Both the position numbers and the translations under genes were made by a program. Under the pieces are notes generated by a model. It searched no databases. It saw only the letters and a program-made list of their open reading frames with translations, and was not told where the DNA came from. A stretch of DNA of 64,000 nucleotides from Gallionella sp. (GTDB lineage Bacteria > Pseudomonadota > Gammaproteobacteria > Burkholderiales > Gallionellaceae): positions 1-64,000 of the forward strand of contig JAHEDW010000003.1 of the NCBI GenBank assembly GCA_024641025.1. Reading direction: 5' to 3'. Below, piece by piece: positions 53,404 through 64,000 of this stretch. Numbering within the stretch: the first letter of the stretch is position 1; every line of letters starts with the position of its first letter.

Positions 53404-53967
53404 ATGTGTTTTCGCCGAATTCTTGCACTCTCCCTGCTTGTTTTCAGCGCCCCTGCCTTGGCTGATACCTTTGATATAAACATGAACGATACCAGTGTCC
53501 AATTGCAATACGGTGCTTCGATGGGTCACGACACCCTCGGAAGATCCGAACTTCACTTGGGGTATCTCTATGCCAACGATAAAAATTCATTCCTGGATTT
53601 GGGGTTCCGGGTGAAGGATGAGTTGGGAAGCAATGCACCTGGGGTCACAGTGGGTTTTGGTCTGAAAGGTTTGTATGCAAATGCAAAAAACTATGATGCG
53701 AGTGCGATGGCCATAGGTGGATTGCTTCGATATGCACCGTTTTCCGACACGCGTTTTGGTATTGGAGGCCTAGTGTATCTGTCACCGAATATTGTCACAT
53801 TCGGTGATGCCGACCGCTTTATCGAAACCGGAGTCAAAGTGGATTATGAAATCATTCCACAGGCAGTTGTTTACGTGGGTTATCGCAAAATCGAGTTCAA
53901 GCTAAAACCAGGCCCATATGCAATTCTAAACGAAGGTGCAAATATCGGTCTGACAATGTCGTTTTGA
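53404..53967 (+). CDS. YfaZ family outer-membrane protein
   Basis: Signal peptide MCFRRILALSLLVFSAPALA; DTFDINMNDTSVQLQYGASMG..; beta-barrel ending LTMSF. Confidence 0.78.
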   Translation: MCFRRILALSLLVFSAPALADTFDINMNDTSVQLQYGASMGHDTLGRSELHLGYLYANDKNSFLDLGFRVKDELGSNAPGVTVGFGLKGLYANAKNYDASAMAIGGLLRYAPFSDTRFGIGGLVYLSPNIVTFGDADRFIETGVKVDYEIIPQAVVYVGYRKIEFKLKPGPYAILNEGANIGLTMSF

Positions 53968-54029
53968 AGTGACCCGTTTAGCAAGGTCGCAGAATTCCGA
54001 CTACATGTTCCTAATGACGGTGAATTCGT

Positions 54030-54479
54030 TTATTCTGCTGCGATCTTGAAAACCACTTTTCGTATCTGACCATCTGATACGAGCGGAGCATGTGCATCAT
54101 CCGGAAAAAAGATGCAGAACGCTCCTGGTGGGGTCGCTATCCATGTGTCGGGTATATCATCGAAGAACCGGATGTCCTTTTCCGGACTGTAGTCACTTAC
54201 CGGTTTGTGGCAGTCTGCCAACGCTTTCCATCCCATCTCATCCGTACCTTCCAGGACCAGCTGTATATCAATATATCGTCGGTGAGACTCAAGTTTCGCT
54301 TCCGAACGTTTACGTCCATGCGCATATTCCACGATGGCCAACAGGTCATCGCCAACGATAGGATAGCATCCTGGTGCAAGTGATATCAGGTTGGTGTTTC
54401 GAATATATTCGAAGGCTCGCGGAAATAGTGGATGAAGCGCAGCATAGCGATGAGAATTAGGAAGGTTAGAGAAGATCAT
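54030..54479 (-). CDS. YhcH/YjgK/YiaL family protein (DUF386)
   Basis: EYAHGRKRSEAKLESHRRYIDIQLVLEGTDEMGW, FCIFFPDDAHAPLVSDGQIRKVVFKI. Confidence 0.92.
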   Translation of the reverse strand: MIFSNLPNSHRYAALHPLFPRAFEYIRNTNLISLAPGCYPIVGDDLLAIVEYAHGRKRSEAKLESHRRYIDIQLVLEGTDEMGWKALADCHKPVSDYSPEKDIRFFDDIPDTWIATPPGAFCIFFPDDAHAPLVSDGQIRKVVFKIAAE

Positions 54480-54527
54480 TCGAGAATTTCCAGATTGGTT
54501 ATCTTGCTTGCCTGTCAGACACTCTAC

Positions 54528-55874
54528 TTAAACAAATCTGGCCAGCATACCCTTGGCCAAGTCTCCGTGCAATGGGATCTGAACCCTATGGCCACTGCCT
54601 GGCGCAGTATTGATTGCTTCGCCTGAAAGGTTGTGCATCTCTAACAGATCGACGATACGATTCCCTGATGGATGAATGATCTCCAACTTGTCACCGACAT
54701 GGAATTTATTCTTGACGTCTATCTCTGCAATGCCGTTGACACAGCTGACGATATCTCCGACATATTGCTGTCGCGAGTTCTCTGAATGGCCACGCAGGTA
54801 GTTCTGCTGTTCGTGAGTATGATGGCGTTCGTAGAAGCCGTCGGTATAGCCACGGTTTGCCAGTGCGTCAAGCGCGCCAAGTAAATTCGGATTGAACGGC
54901 CTGTCTAATACTGCATCTTCGATTGCCTGGCGATATACCTGAGCGGTACGGGCAACGTAGTAGATGGATTTGGTGCGCCCCTCGACCTTGAGTGAATTGA
55001 TGCCGATCTTTACAAGGCGCTCTATGTGTTCTACAGCGCGCAAGTCTCTTGAATTCATGATGTAGGTGCCGTGCTCGTCCTCCATGACAGGCATCAGTTC
55101 ACCCGGATGATCCTGCCGAGAGATGACATATATTTTGTCGGCCATTGGATGCCGCGGTTGCCCACCGCAGTCGGACAAGTCACTTTGGCTAAGCGCCTTG
55201 TCGAAATCGAAGTCGATCTTTGTAATGTCGCCAGTCTCGTCCTCGAAAGCGTTGCCAACTTTATAATCCCAGCGGCAGGCATTAGTGCAGGTTCCCTGGT
55301 TGGCATCGCGGTGGTTGAAATAACCTGACAGTAAGCAACGTCCGGAATATGCGATGCAGAGTGCGCCGTGTACGAAAACTTCCAGTTCGATGTCCGGGCA
55401 CAACTGGCGAATTTCAGCTATCTCGTCCAGTGAGAGTTCACGCGACAGGATCACACGGGTCAGGCCAAGTGACTTCCAAAATTTCACCGAAGCAAAGTTG
55501 ACCGTGTTGGCCTGTACGGATAGATGGATTGGCATTTCAGGCCAATGATCGCGTACCATCGCAATCAGGCCAGGATCGGCCATGATAAGAGCATCCGGTC
55601 GCATAGCGATTACCGGAGCCATATCCGCTATATAAGTCTTCACCTTTGCGTTGTGCGGGATCAGGTTGCTTGCGACGAAGAATTTCTTGCCTAATGCCCG
55701 TGCTTCATTAATGCCGTCGTTTAGCTCTTCCAACTTGAACTCGTTGTTGCGTGCACGAAGTGAATAACGCGGCTGTCCAGCATACACCGCGTCCGCGCCG
55801 AAAGAAAAAGCAGTGCGCATTTTGTCCAGTGTGCCGGCAGGCAACAGCAATTCAGGTGCGATCGAATTTATCAC
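54528..55874 (-). CDS. trhP: U32 family peptidase-like prephenate-dependent tRNA uridine(34) hydroxylase TrhP (YegQ)
   Basis: PELLLPAGTLDKMRTAFSFGADAVYAGQPRYSLRARNNEF, VFVHGALCIAYSGRCLLSGYFNHRDANQGTCTNACRWDY. Confidence 0.92.
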   Translation of the reverse strand: MINSIAPELLLPAGTLDKMRTAFSFGADAVYAGQPRYSLRARNNEFKLEELNDGINEARALGKKFFVASNLIPHNAKVKTYIADMAPVIAMRPDALIMADPGLIAMVRDHWPEMPIHLSVQANTVNFASVKFWKSLGLTRVILSRELSLDEIAEIRQLCPDIELEVFVHGALCIAYSGRCLLSGYFNHRDANQGTCTNACRWDYKVGNAFEDETGDITKIDFDFDKALSQSDLSDCGGQPRHPMADKIYVISRQDHPGELMPVMEDEHGTYIMNSRDLRAVEHIERLVKIGINSLKVEGRTKSIYYVARTAQVYRQAIEDAVLDRPFNPNLLGALDALANRGYTDGFYERHHTHEQQNYLRGHSENSRQQYVGDIVSCVNGIAEIDVKNKFHVGDKLEIIHPSGNRIVDLLEMHNLSGEAINTAPGSGHRVQIPLHGDLAKGMLARFV

Positions 55875-56701
55875 AGTCCTAATCGCTTCCAGATTGCCAA
55901 GCTTGGTGCAGCATGGTTCAGAGTATAAAAATGCAGTCCAGGCGCACCACCGGCAAGCAGTCTTTCACATAACTGTGTGACGACATCCAGTCCAAAAGCC
56001 TGAATCGCTTCGGTATCGTCTCCTAAGCCTTCCAGTGTCTTGCGCATCCACCGTGGAATTTCAGCGCCACAGGCGTCAGAAAAACGCGCAAGCTGGGCAA
56101 ATTTAACGATAGGCATGATGCCAGGAACAATTGGAATGGTGATGCCCAGCTTGCGACACTCATCTACGAAGCGGAAATAGCTGTCGACATTGTAAAAATA
56201 CTGCGTGATCGCTGAATCAGCACCGGCATCGACCTTACGCTTGAAATTGAGAAGGTCGCTGCGAGCTGATTTGGCTTGTGGATGAATTTCAGGGTAACCA
56301 GCTACTTCAATGTGGAAGTGGTCACCAGTCTGGGTTCGGATGAATGATACAAGTTCGTTGGCATACTGGAATTCGCCTGTGGTGGCCATTCCGGAGGGTA
56401 AGTCGCCACGTAGAGCAACGATACGGCTGATACCCAGATTCTTGTAGGTGTCGAGAATGGCGCGGATGTTTTCGCGGGTAGATCCGATGCAGGATAAATG
56501 TGGTGCCGCGGTGTAGCCTTCGGCCTTGATCTGTTGAACAGTTTCAAGCGTTCGGTCGCGAGTTGAGCCACCTGCGCCAAATGTCACGGAAAAGAATTCC
56601 GGATTGAGTTTTTCCAGTTGCTTGCGCGTAGCGGCTAGTCTTTCTGCACCTTCCGGAGTCTGAGGTGGAAAAAACTCAAAACTGAATATTGGCTTACTCA
56701 T
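55871..56701 (-). CDS. metF: Methylenetetrahydrofolate reductase
   Basis: MSKPIFSFEFFPPQTPEGAERLAATRKQL, SVTFGAGGSTRDRT, ALRGDLPSG, ITQYFYNVDSYFRFVDECRKLGI. Confidence 0.96.
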   Translation of the reverse strand: MSKPIFSFEFFPPQTPEGAERLAATRKQLEKLNPEFFSVTFGAGGSTRDRTLETVQQIKAEGYTAAPHLSCIGSTRENIRAILDTYKNLGISRIVALRGDLPSGMATTGEFQYANELVSFIRTQTGDHFHIEVAGYPEIHPQAKSARSDLLNFKRKVDAGADSAITQYFYNVDSYFRFVDECRKLGITIPIVPGIMPIVKFAQLARFSDACGAEIPRWMRKTLEGLGDDTEAIQAFGLDVVTQLCERLLAGGAPGLHFYTLNHAAPSLAIWKRLGL

Positions 56702-57063
56702 TTTCTTCTCATCAGTTGAGCAGCAGCTGCGGATAAAGCCCATGAAAAAAAGCTGTACAGTACCGATCCCAAAACACCGTGCCAGAAACTATCCACCAGG
56801 AAGCCCTTAAGTATTGTGCCGACGAACCAGAACAGCAGGCCGTTAATGACAAAGATGAACAGCCCGATAGTCAGTAAAGTGACTGGCAGGGTCAGCAACA
56901 GCAACAGAGGTCGAATCAGCGTGTTTATAAGACCTAGAAAAAATGCGGCAATTAGTGCGGCAGTAAATCCGTCCACGCGGATTCCTGGAACGAAATTGGC
57001 CACCGCGAGAAGGGCAAGCGCATTGAGTATCCAGATCAGCAACAATTCAAACTGCAGTTTCAT
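56698..57063 (-). CDS. Phage holin family-type (YvlD-like) four-TM membrane protein
   Basis: LLIWILNALALLAVANFVPGIRVDGFTAALIAAFFLGLINTLIRPLLLLLTLPVTLLTIGLFIFVINGLLFW. Confidence 0.9.
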   Translation of the reverse strand: MKLQFELLLIWILNALALLAVANFVPGIRVDGFTAALIAAFFLGLINTLIRPLLLLLTLPVTLLTIGLFIFVINGLLFWFVGTILKGFLVDSFWHGVLGSVLYSFFSWALSAAAAQLMRRK

Positions 57064-57246
57064 ATAAGCTTTCTAATTCACGGCTTCAGTATGATTGATC
57101 ATCCAGTCACTCCGTGCGGAAAAGTTGGCAATGTGATGCCCAGGCAGTCATTAGTGCTGAAGACTCACTAAAGGCTTGAGGTGCCTGCGAGTCATACTTT
57201 CCGCTCGTGAGTGCAGGTATTGCTCGCATGAAGCGCGAGTACGGAT

Positions 57247-58689
57247 TCAATAACGGTAATGGTCTGGTTTGTAAGGGCCATCCTTGGGTACGCCGATATA
57301 AGTGGCTTGCTTGTCGGTAAGAGTGCTTAGCTGCGCATTAAGCGTGGTCAGTTGCAATCTGGCAACCTTCTCATCCAGATGCTTGGGCAAGGTATAGACG
57401 CCGATCGGATAATCCTTGGTTCGGGTGAATAGCTCAATCTGCGCGATGGTCTGGTTTGCGAATGAAGAGGACATCACGTAGGAAGGATGTCCAGTGCCGC
57501 AACCGAGGTTCACCAAACGCCCCTTTGCGAGCAGAATGATCCTCTTGCCGTCAGGGAAGATTACATGGTCGACTTGCGGCTTGATTTCTTCCCACTTGTA
57601 TTTTTCCAGCGAAGCGACGTCGATCTCGTTATCGAAGTGCCCGATGTTGCAGACGATGGCCTGATCTTTCATTTTCACCATGTGGTCATGAGTAATAACG
57701 TGGAAGTTTCCAGTGCAGGTGACAAATATGTCAGCCTTGTCTGCTGCATATTCCATGGTCACTACGCGGTAGCCTTCCATTGCGGCCTGCAATGCACAGA
57801 TTGGGTCTATTTCCGTTACCCAGACTTGGGCGGACAGGGCTCGCATGGCTTGCGCTGAGCCTTTGCCAACATCGCCGTAACCACAAATCAGTGCGACCTT
57901 GCCGGCAATCATTACATCGGTGGCTCGCTTAATCCCGTCAACCAGCGATTCGCGGCAGCCATAAAGATTATCAAATTTTGACTTGGTGACTGAGTCATTG
58001 ACGTTGATTGCAGGGAATTTCAGCTCTCCGCGCTCGTGCATCTGGTAGAGTCGATGCACGCCGGTGGTAGTTTCTTCAGTCACGCCTTGGATCTTGGCAA
58101 GACGGCTTGAATACCAGTTCTTGTCGACAGCGAGCTTGGCTTTGATCGAGGCAAACAGGCAGGTTTCCTCTTCAGAACCGGGATTGCTCAAGAGCGATGC
58201 ATCGTTTTCAGCGCGCGCGCCCAGATGCAACAGTAATGTTGCATCACCCCCGTCATCGAGGATCATGTTGGACATGCCCCCATCCGGCCATTCGAAGATG
58301 CGGTGGGTGTAGTCCCAGTACTCGGTCAGCGTCTCGCCCTTTACAGCGTATACTGCGATACCTTCAGCCGCGATGGCCGCTGCTGCATGATCCTGGGTCG
58401 AATAGATGTTACAGGATGCCCAACGTACCTCAGCACCGAGCGCAGTCAGCGTTTCGATCAGCACGGCGGTCTGGATCGTCATATGAAGTGAACCGGTAAT
58501 ACGCGCGCCCTTGAGAGGCTGGCTTTGAGCGAATTCATCGCGGATTGCCATCAGTCCGGGCATCTCGGTCTCGGCGATTGCTATTTCTTTGCGTCCCCAA
58601 GTGGCCAGGGAGATATCAGCGACTTTGAAATCCGTGGTGTGTTTTGATGCAGCGTTCCCGCTAGTAACTGAGTTCATAAGTGGCTCCAT
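57247..58689 (-). CDS. ahcY: Adenosylhomocysteinase
   Basis: [62 protein letters not shown] ... KPDHYRY. Confidence 0.98.
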   Translation of the reverse strand: MEPLMNSVTSGNAASKHTTDFKVADISLATWGRKEIAIAETEMPGLMAIRDEFAQSQPLKGARITGSLHMTIQTAVLIETLTALGAEVRWASCNIYSTQDHAAAAIAAEGIAVYAVKGETLTEYWDYTHRIFEWPDGGMSNMILDDGGDATLLLHLGARAENDASLLSNPGSEEETCLFASIKAKLAVDKNWYSSRLAKIQGVTEETTTGVHRLYQMHERGELKFPAINVNDSVTKSKFDNLYGCRESLVDGIKRATDVMIAGKVALICGYGDVGKGSAQAMRALSAQVWVTEIDPICALQAAMEGYRVVTMEYAADKADIFVTCTGNFHVITHDHMVKMKDQAIVCNIGHFDNEIDVASLEKYKWEEIKPQVDHVIFPDGKRIILLAKGRLVNLGCGTGHPSYVMSSSFANQTIAQIELFTRTKDYPIGVYTLPKHLDEKVARLQLTTLNAQLSTLTDKQATYIGVPKDGPYKPDHYRY

Positions 58690-58704
58690 TCATATAGTAA
58701 ATGA

Positions 58705-58786
58705 ATGGGTGCGGTTGAAACGTGTAAAGACCTCGAGCCTGACGGGGGACTGGTTGTCCAGACCCGCTGCAGCACCCCTCGAAGGA
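58705..58786 (-). ncRNA. SAH (S-adenosylhomocysteine) riboswitch
   Basis: Minus strand: CCTTCGAGGGGTGCTGCAGCGGGTCTGGACAACCAGTCCCCCGTCAGGCTCGAGGTCTTTACACGTTTCAACCGCACCC. Matches the conserved CGAGG.GYGCUGCA...CAGGCUCG...AAC.GCRC layout; perfect P4 GGGTGC/GCACCC; upstream of ahcY with TATAAT at 58792-58797. Confidence 0.92.
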
Positions 58787-58817
58787 CGCGGATTATAAAC
58801 CCAAAAGGGGAGTTTTG

Positions 58818-59981
58818 TTAAATCCCGGCATCCGCGCGCAGTGCATTTGCCTTATCAGTTGCTTCCCAGGTAAATTCCGGTTCTTCACGACCGAAGTGTC
58901 CATAGGCAGCAGTCTTCTCGTAGATCGGGCGGAGCAGATCAAGCATTTGTACGATGCCTTTTGGCCGCAGGTCAAAGTGCTTTCTAACCAGTTCCGATAT
59001 CCTTTCATCAGAGATCTTGCCGGTGCCATATGTAGTCACCCATACGCTGGTAGGTTGGGCTACCCCGATCGCATATGAAATTTGGATGAGACACTTGCTG
59101 GCCAACCCTGCAGCCACGATATTTTTGGCTACATACCGCCCGGCGTAAGCCGCAGAGCGGTCTACCTTGGAAGGATCCTTCCCAGAGAACGCACCTCCGC
59201 CGTGCGGTGCGGCGCCACCATAAGTATCAACAATGATCTTGCGCCCGGTCAGGCCACAATCACCCTGTGGACCACCGACGACGAATCGGCCGGTCGGATT
59301 AACCAGATACTTGATGTTACCCTTGACGAGTTGCTTCGGCAGGATAGGCTTGATTATCTCTTCGATTGTAGCTTCACGAATCTTTTCCAGAGTCATTTCA
59401 GGTGAATGCTGTGTGGATAAAACCACTGTGTCTATAGAGTGTGGCTTGCCATCCTCGTAGCGGATGGTGACTTGTGATTTTGCGTCCGGTCGCAACCAGG
59501 GCAAACGCCCGTCGTGGCGCAACTGCGCCTGGCGTTGCACGAGACGGTGCGAAAGATAGATCGGCAGCGGCATGAGCGTATCTGTTTCGTCGCATGCATA
59601 GCCGAACATAAGTCCCTGGTCTCCAGCACCCTGGCCAAGCTCATCATCGTAGGCCTTGTTCACACCTTGGGCAATGTCGGGACTTTGCTTGTCATAAGCA
59701 ACAAGCACCGCGCACCCTTTATAGTCTATGCCAAAATCAGTATTGTCATATCCGATACGCTTGATGGTGTTGCGTGCCACCTGGATGTAATCGACATTGG
59801 CTGTGGTTGTGATTTCGCCTGCCAGTACAACTAAGCCGGTGTTGCACAATGTTTCGGCTGCAATACGCGAATGCCTGTCCTGCGCTAGAATGGCATCCAC
59901 GATCGCATCGGATATCTGGTCGGCTACTTTGTCCGGATGACCTTCGGAAACTGACTCGGATGTGAAGAAATATTCGCTCAT
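58818..59981 (-). CDS. metK: S-adenosylmethionine synthetase
   Basis: [32 protein letters not shown] ... [40 protein letters not shown] track gives an upstream in-frame start at 60044. Confidence 0.98.
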   Translation of the reverse strand: MSEYFFTSESVSEGHPDKVADQISDAIVDAILAQDRHSRIAAETLCNTGLVVLAGEITTTANVDYIQVARNTIKRIGYDNTDFGIDYKGCAVLVAYDKQSPDIAQGVNKAYDDELGQGAGDQGLMFGYACDETDTLMPLPIYLSHRLVQRQAQLRHDGRLPWLRPDAKSQVTIRYEDGKPHSIDTVVLSTQHSPEMTLEKIREATIEEIIKPILPKQLVKGNIKYLVNPTGRFVVGGPQGDCGLTGRKIIVDTYGGAAPHGGGAFSGKDPSKVDRSAAYAGRYVAKNIVAAGLASKCLIQISYAIGVAQPTSVWVTTYGTGKISDERISELVRKHFDLRPKGIVQMLDLLRPIYEKTAAYGHFGREEPEFTWEATDKANALRADAGI

Positions 59982-60053
59982 GGTTCTCCGTTCGATCACT
60001 TCGTTAGTAAAAAGGGCGCGCATTATAACAAAACTCCCGTTCATTTTGACTTT

Positions 60054-60932
60054 ATGATTTCTTCCTTGATGGTTGGATTATTTGAATTCCTTGCCCGCTT
60101 GCCCTTGTTGGTGTTGCACTGGCTTGGTACATTGCTTGGTTGGGTAACCTACTTGTCTTCACGGAAATATGCCGCGCGATTACAAGAGAACCTACGAAAT
60201 GCAAGGATTGTGCAGTCTGGCAATGAATTGCGAAAATTACAGCACGCCAACATCCGAGAAGCTGGTAAAGGCATTTTGGAGCTACCATGGGTATGGCGGC
60301 GCCCCCTTGGGAAAGTGGTTGCAAGCGTCAAAGAATGCCATGGATGGGATTATGCAGAGGCAGCACATGCAAAGGGCAAAGGCGTAATTTTGTTGACGCC
60401 GCATATTGGTTGCTTCGAGGTCATCAGTCTGTATATAGCAGCACGTCTTCCGATGACATCAATGTATCGTGCTCCGCGGTGGAAATTTCTGGATACTCTG
60501 ATGCATCAGGGACGCGAACGCGGGCAGATGAAGTTGGTGGCGGCTGACTTTGGCGGTGTACGCCAGATGCTCAAGGCGCTGAAGCGTGGGGAATTTATTG
60601 GTGTATTGCCTGATCAAGTGCCGGGCAATGGCGAGGGTGAGTGGGTTTCGTTCTTTGGGCGCCCTGCTTATACGATGACGCTGATCGGTCGCCTGATGGC
60701 ATCTAGTGGTGCCCCAGTTGTGATGTGTTACAGCGTACGTCTTGCAAATGGGGCTGGTTATATTTTGCACTTTTCTCCATTGGATATGGATGCTTCCCGC
60801 TCTATTCCACTTCAAATTAACAGTGCATTGGAAGCAGTGATTCGCAACTGTCCGGAACAATATCTATGGAGTTACAACCGGTACAAGGTTCCACGTGGCG
60901 TTCTGCCTCCGGATGCTGACAAGGGGCAATGA
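60054..60932 (+). CDS. Lysophospholipid / lipid A acyltransferase family protein (LpxL/HtrB-like)
   Basis: [70 protein letters not shown]. Confidence 0.9.
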   Translation: MISSLMVGLFEFLARLPLLVLHWLGTLLGWVTYLSSRKYAARLQENLRNARIVQSGNELRKLQHANIREAGKGILELPWVWRRPLGKVVASVKECHGWDYAEAAHAKGKGVILLTPHIGCFEVISLYIAARLPMTSMYRAPRWKFLDTLMHQGRERGQMKLVAADFGGVRQMLKALKRGEFIGVLPDQVPGNGEGEWVSFFGRPAYTMTLIGRLMASSGAPVVMCYSVRLANGAGYILHFSPLDMDASRSIPLQINSALEAVIRNCPEQYLWSYNRYKVPRGVLPPDADKGQ

Positions 60933-61801
60933 TGCTGGCACGTCTGGGTGTATTCGTATTTTGGCTGATCCATTTTTTGCCGTTCCGCATTATTGTTGCT
61001 ATTGGTAACGTCATCGGCTTGCTTCTCTACCATTTGGCAGTTGAGCGCCGCCGAGTCGGCACCATCAATTTGAAGCTGTGCTTTCCCGACATGAGTGATG
61101 AGGCGCGAAAGGAACTGTTGCGGAATCACTTCAAGATGTTCGGTAGAGGCCTCATCGAACGCAGCATCCTTTGGTGGTCGAGTGCAGAGCGTATTTCCAG
61201 CCTGATTCGCGTCGAGGGGGTAGAACATTTTGAAGCCTTGAAAGATAAACCGGCAATCCTGCTTACACCCCATTTTGTCGGGATGGATGTGGGGGGGCAG
61301 TGGATCGCCCAGAAGATAGACACGGTGTGCATGTATGCGAACCAAAAAAGCGTCTACTTGACTGAATTGCTCTTAAAGAAACGAGCACGCTTCCGTAACC
61401 AGCATCTTTATTCACGCCAGCAAGGATTGCGCCCCATCCTTAAAGGGATGAGAGCAGGGATGCCGTTCATCTATCCACCTGATCAGGATCAGGGCGTCAA
61501 GGATGGAGCCTTTATTCCCTTCTTCGGGGTGCCTGCAGCAACGATGACCTCAGTTCCCCGAATTGCACAGATGACAGATGCGAAAATTTTGCCCAGTATC
61601 ACTCATCTGTTGCCTGGCGGGGCAGGGTATGTGCTTACCTTTTATCCTCCATGGGATAATTATCCGAGCGGAGATGATATCGCTGATGCACGCCGCATGA
61701 ACGAATTCATCGAGCAGCGTGTTCTCGAAATGCCCGAACAGTATTTTTGGCTGCATAAGCGGTTCAAGACCAGACCGGAAGGTGAAGAAAGGTTCTACTG
61801 A
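60929..61801 (+). CDS. Lipid A lauroyl/myristoyl acyltransferase family protein
   Basis: [78 protein letters not shown]. Confidence 0.92.
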   Translation: MMLARLGVFVFWLIHFLPFRIIVAIGNVIGLLLYHLAVERRRVGTINLKLCFPDMSDEARKELLRNHFKMFGRGLIERSILWWSSAERISSLIRVEGVEHFEALKDKPAILLTPHFVGMDVGGQWIAQKIDTVCMYANQKSVYLTELLLKKRARFRNQHLYSRQQGLRPILKGMRAGMPFIYPPDQDQGVKDGAFIPFFGVPAATMTSVPRIAQMTDAKILPSITHLLPGGAGYVLTFYPPWDNYPSGDDIADARRMNEFIEQRVLEMPEQYFWLHKRFKTRPEGEERFY

Positions 61802-63264
61802 TGAAATACCATGACCTGCGTGATTTTATTTCACAACTTGAGCGGATAGGCGAGTTGAAGCGTGTGACCGTCCCCGTTTCCGCGCATCTTGAAATGACCG
61901 AGATCTGCGACCGGGTACTACGCTCCGGGGGGCCGGCAATATTGTTCGAAAACATCTCTGGGTACAACATGCCTGTTCTGGCAAACCTGTTTGGCACGCC
62001 GCGACGCGTCGCATTAGGTATGGGTGAGGAGTCGGTTGCCGCCTTGCGCGAAGTGGGCAAGTTGCTGTCTTATCTCAAGGAACCCGAACCCCCCAAGGGA
62101 TTAAAGGATGCCTGGGAGAAATGGCCGGTATTGAAGCAAGTTCTCACGATGTCTCCAAAAACGATGTCGTCAGCGCCGTGTCAGAAAATCGTCTGGGAGG
62201 GCAGTGATGTGGATCTCGGCAAGCTGCCAATCCAGACATGTTGGCCAGGCGACATTGCTCCGCTGATTACCTGGGGGTTGGTGGTCACGTCCGGTCCAAA
62301 CAAGCCACGCCAGAATCTTGGCATCTATCGTCAACAAGTGATCGGGCCGAACAAAGTCATCATGCGCTGGTTGGCACATCGCGGGGGTGCCCTCGATTTT
62401 CGCGACCACAATGCGAAGAATCCTGGAATGACTTTCCCGGTCGCGGTGGTGATCGGTGCCGATCCAGCCACCATCCTTGCTGCTGTCACTCCGGTGCCAG
62501 ATAATTTGAGTGAGTATCAGTTTGCAGGATTGCTTCGGGGAAGCAAAACCGAACTGGTAAAATGCATAGGCAGCGATCTGTTGGTGCCTGCTTCAGCTGA
62601 GATTGTGCTCGAGGGTGTGATCTGTCCGGATGAGTATGCACTGGAGGGGCCATTCGGCGACCACACCGGCTACTACAACGAACAGGAAAGATTTCCTGTA
62701 TTCACAATCGAGCGTATCACGATGCGCTCAGATCCAATCTACCATTCTACCTATACCGGCAAACCACCCGATGAACCTTCCATGCTGGGCGTAGCTCTCA
62801 ATGAGGTGTTCGTCCCGCTGTTGCAAAAACAGTTTTCAGAGATCGTGGATTTCTATCTTCCGCCAGAGGGTTGTTCCTATCGTATGGCGGTCGTGAGTAT
62901 CAGAAAGCAATACTCTGGTCACGCAAAGCGCGTTATGTTCGGTATCTGGAGTTTTCTCCGACAGTTCATGTATACCAAGTTCATCATCGTGGTCGATGAG
63001 GACATTGATGTGCGTGACTGGAAAGAAGTCATATGGGCGGTCACTACTCGTGTCGATCCTGTGCGCGATACGCTATTGGTGGATAACACGCCTATCGACT
63101 ATCTTGATTTTGCCAGCCCGGTGTCCGGTCTGGGCGGAAAGATGGGGCTCGATGCAACCAACAAGTGGAAAGGTGAGACACAGCGTGAATGGGGAACGAC
63201 CATTGCGATGGATGAGTCAGTGAAACGTCGTATCGACGAGATGTGGGAAGATCTGGGTTTGTAG
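61801..63264 (+). CDS. ubiD: 4-hydroxy-3-polyprenylbenzoate decarboxylase UbiD
   Basis: [51 protein letters not shown] ... [28 protein letters not shown]. Confidence 0.97.
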   Translation: MKYHDLRDFISQLERIGELKRVTVPVSAHLEMTEICDRVLRSGGPAILFENISGYNMPVLANLFGTPRRVALGMGEESVAALREVGKLLSYLKEPEPPKGLKDAWEKWPVLKQVLTMSPKTMSSAPCQKIVWEGSDVDLGKLPIQTCWPGDIAPLITWGLVVTSGPNKPRQNLGIYRQQVIGPNKVIMRWLAHRGGALDFRDHNAKNPGMTFPVAVVIGADPATILAAVTPVPDNLSEYQFAGLLRGSKTELVKCIGSDLLVPASAEIVLEGVICPDEYALEGPFGDHTGYYNEQERFPVFTIERITMRSDPIYHSTYTGKPPDEPSMLGVALNEVFVPLLQKQFSEIVDFYLPPEGCSYRMAVVSIRKQYSGHAKRVMFGIWSFLRQFMYTKFIIVVDEDIDVRDWKEVIWAVTTRVDPVRDTLLVDNTPIDYLDFASPVSGLGGKMGLDATNKWKGETQREWGTTIAMDESVKRRIDEMWEDLGL

Positions 63265-63310
63265 CACAGCGGTTAAATACACCGGACTTGATTCGGTTTG
63301 TTCGAGCATT

Positions 63311-63856
63311 TTAGAAATTGAACACTGCGCCAATGTAGAGCATGCCGGCGTGAGAGGTATTGGTGAGGGCGGCGTCACCTACAGGATAGCTGTCATAACC
63401 GAATAGTATTCCAGCACTATTGCCAACGTTGAATTTACCCCCAAAGCCAATAGATAAGCCAGTGTTGGTATACGTGAATATGGGGCCACTAAAACCAGGC
63501 TTGGGTGAATCTTCCAAGGAACTACTGGTAATTCCCATCTTCCCATACAAGGAGAATTCAGGACTTAATGGCAGAGTACCTACTCCGCTAATCCCAAATG
63601 ATTTCCCTTTGATGGTGCTGTCAAAAGTATCAAATCCACCGAGTCGATTGAATTCGGCTTCCATTGCAAAATAATCGTTTATGGTGAAACCACCCAACAA
63701 GCTATAGCCGGCCTGGCTATTGTTGGATATGTTAGCGTAATCATAATTGACACTGCCGAACTTGGCGCCAAGGTATAAGCCTGTGTCAGCAGCAGCAGCA
63801 GGCGAAGCTGCGAATGCGGAAAACAGAGCAGCCATAAAAATTTTTTTCATGATCAT
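63311..63856 (-). CDS. Outer-membrane beta-barrel protein (OmpA-like transmembrane type)
   Basis: Signal peptide MKKIFMAALFSAFAASPAAAA; beta-barrel pattern, C-terminal aromatic LYIGAVFNF. Confidence 0.82.
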   Translation of the reverse strand: MIMKKIFMAALFSAFAASPAAAADTGLYLGAKFGSVNYDYANISNNSQAGYSLLGGFTINDYFAMEAEFNRLGGFDTFDSTIKGKSFGISGVGTLPLSPEFSLYGKMGITSSSLEDSPKPGFSGPIFTYTNTGLSIGFGGKFNVGNSAGILFGYDSYPVGDAALTNTSHAGMLYIGAVFNF

Positions 63857-64000
63857 TTCCCTGAGTTTGGTAATTCAGTGTGGCTAGAAGTATTCAAGTA
63901 GATCTTCATTGTCAGTGTGTTTCACGGCCAAAAATAGGCCAGGGTGCGTCTGGGTGAGAGCAGATCAAAAACTGTATAAGCCTGCGAAGTAATACACATC

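Overview
The window is a gene-dense chromosomal segment of a betaproteobacterium. Gene content and order suggest a Gallionellaceae/Nitrosomonadales-like organism, which is an inference. Most of it is conserved housekeeping sequence: prfC, groESL, bioA, rnpB, hemJ, pilT/pilU, yggS-proC-yggT, rng-maf-rlmH-rsfS-nadD, aceE-aceF, ilvA, apaG, mltA, dusB-fis, purH-purD, hemF, slt, cca, ttcA, metF, ahcY, metK, two lipid A acyltransferase-like genes and ubiD. I see no CRISPR array, rRNA operon, transposase, prophage or recognisable defence island. The most interesting locus is at the left edge: a compact four-gene bufferin-type RiPP/metallophore operon (DUF2282 precursor, DUF692/MNIO enzyme, DUF2063 partner, DoxX). 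It is preceded by an ECF-type promoter matching GTAACC-N16-CGAA. Other points of interest are a SAH riboswitch upstream of ahcY, a CIRCE operator upstream of groESL, RNase P RNA, a Cys-containing insertion of about 210 aa in a soluble lytic transglycosylase, a repeat-built putative beta-propeller lipoprotein, an orphan prepilin with a G8 tract, an EAL-domain remnant, and a NodI/NodJ-type ABC pair separated by an unexplained gap of about 360 bp.
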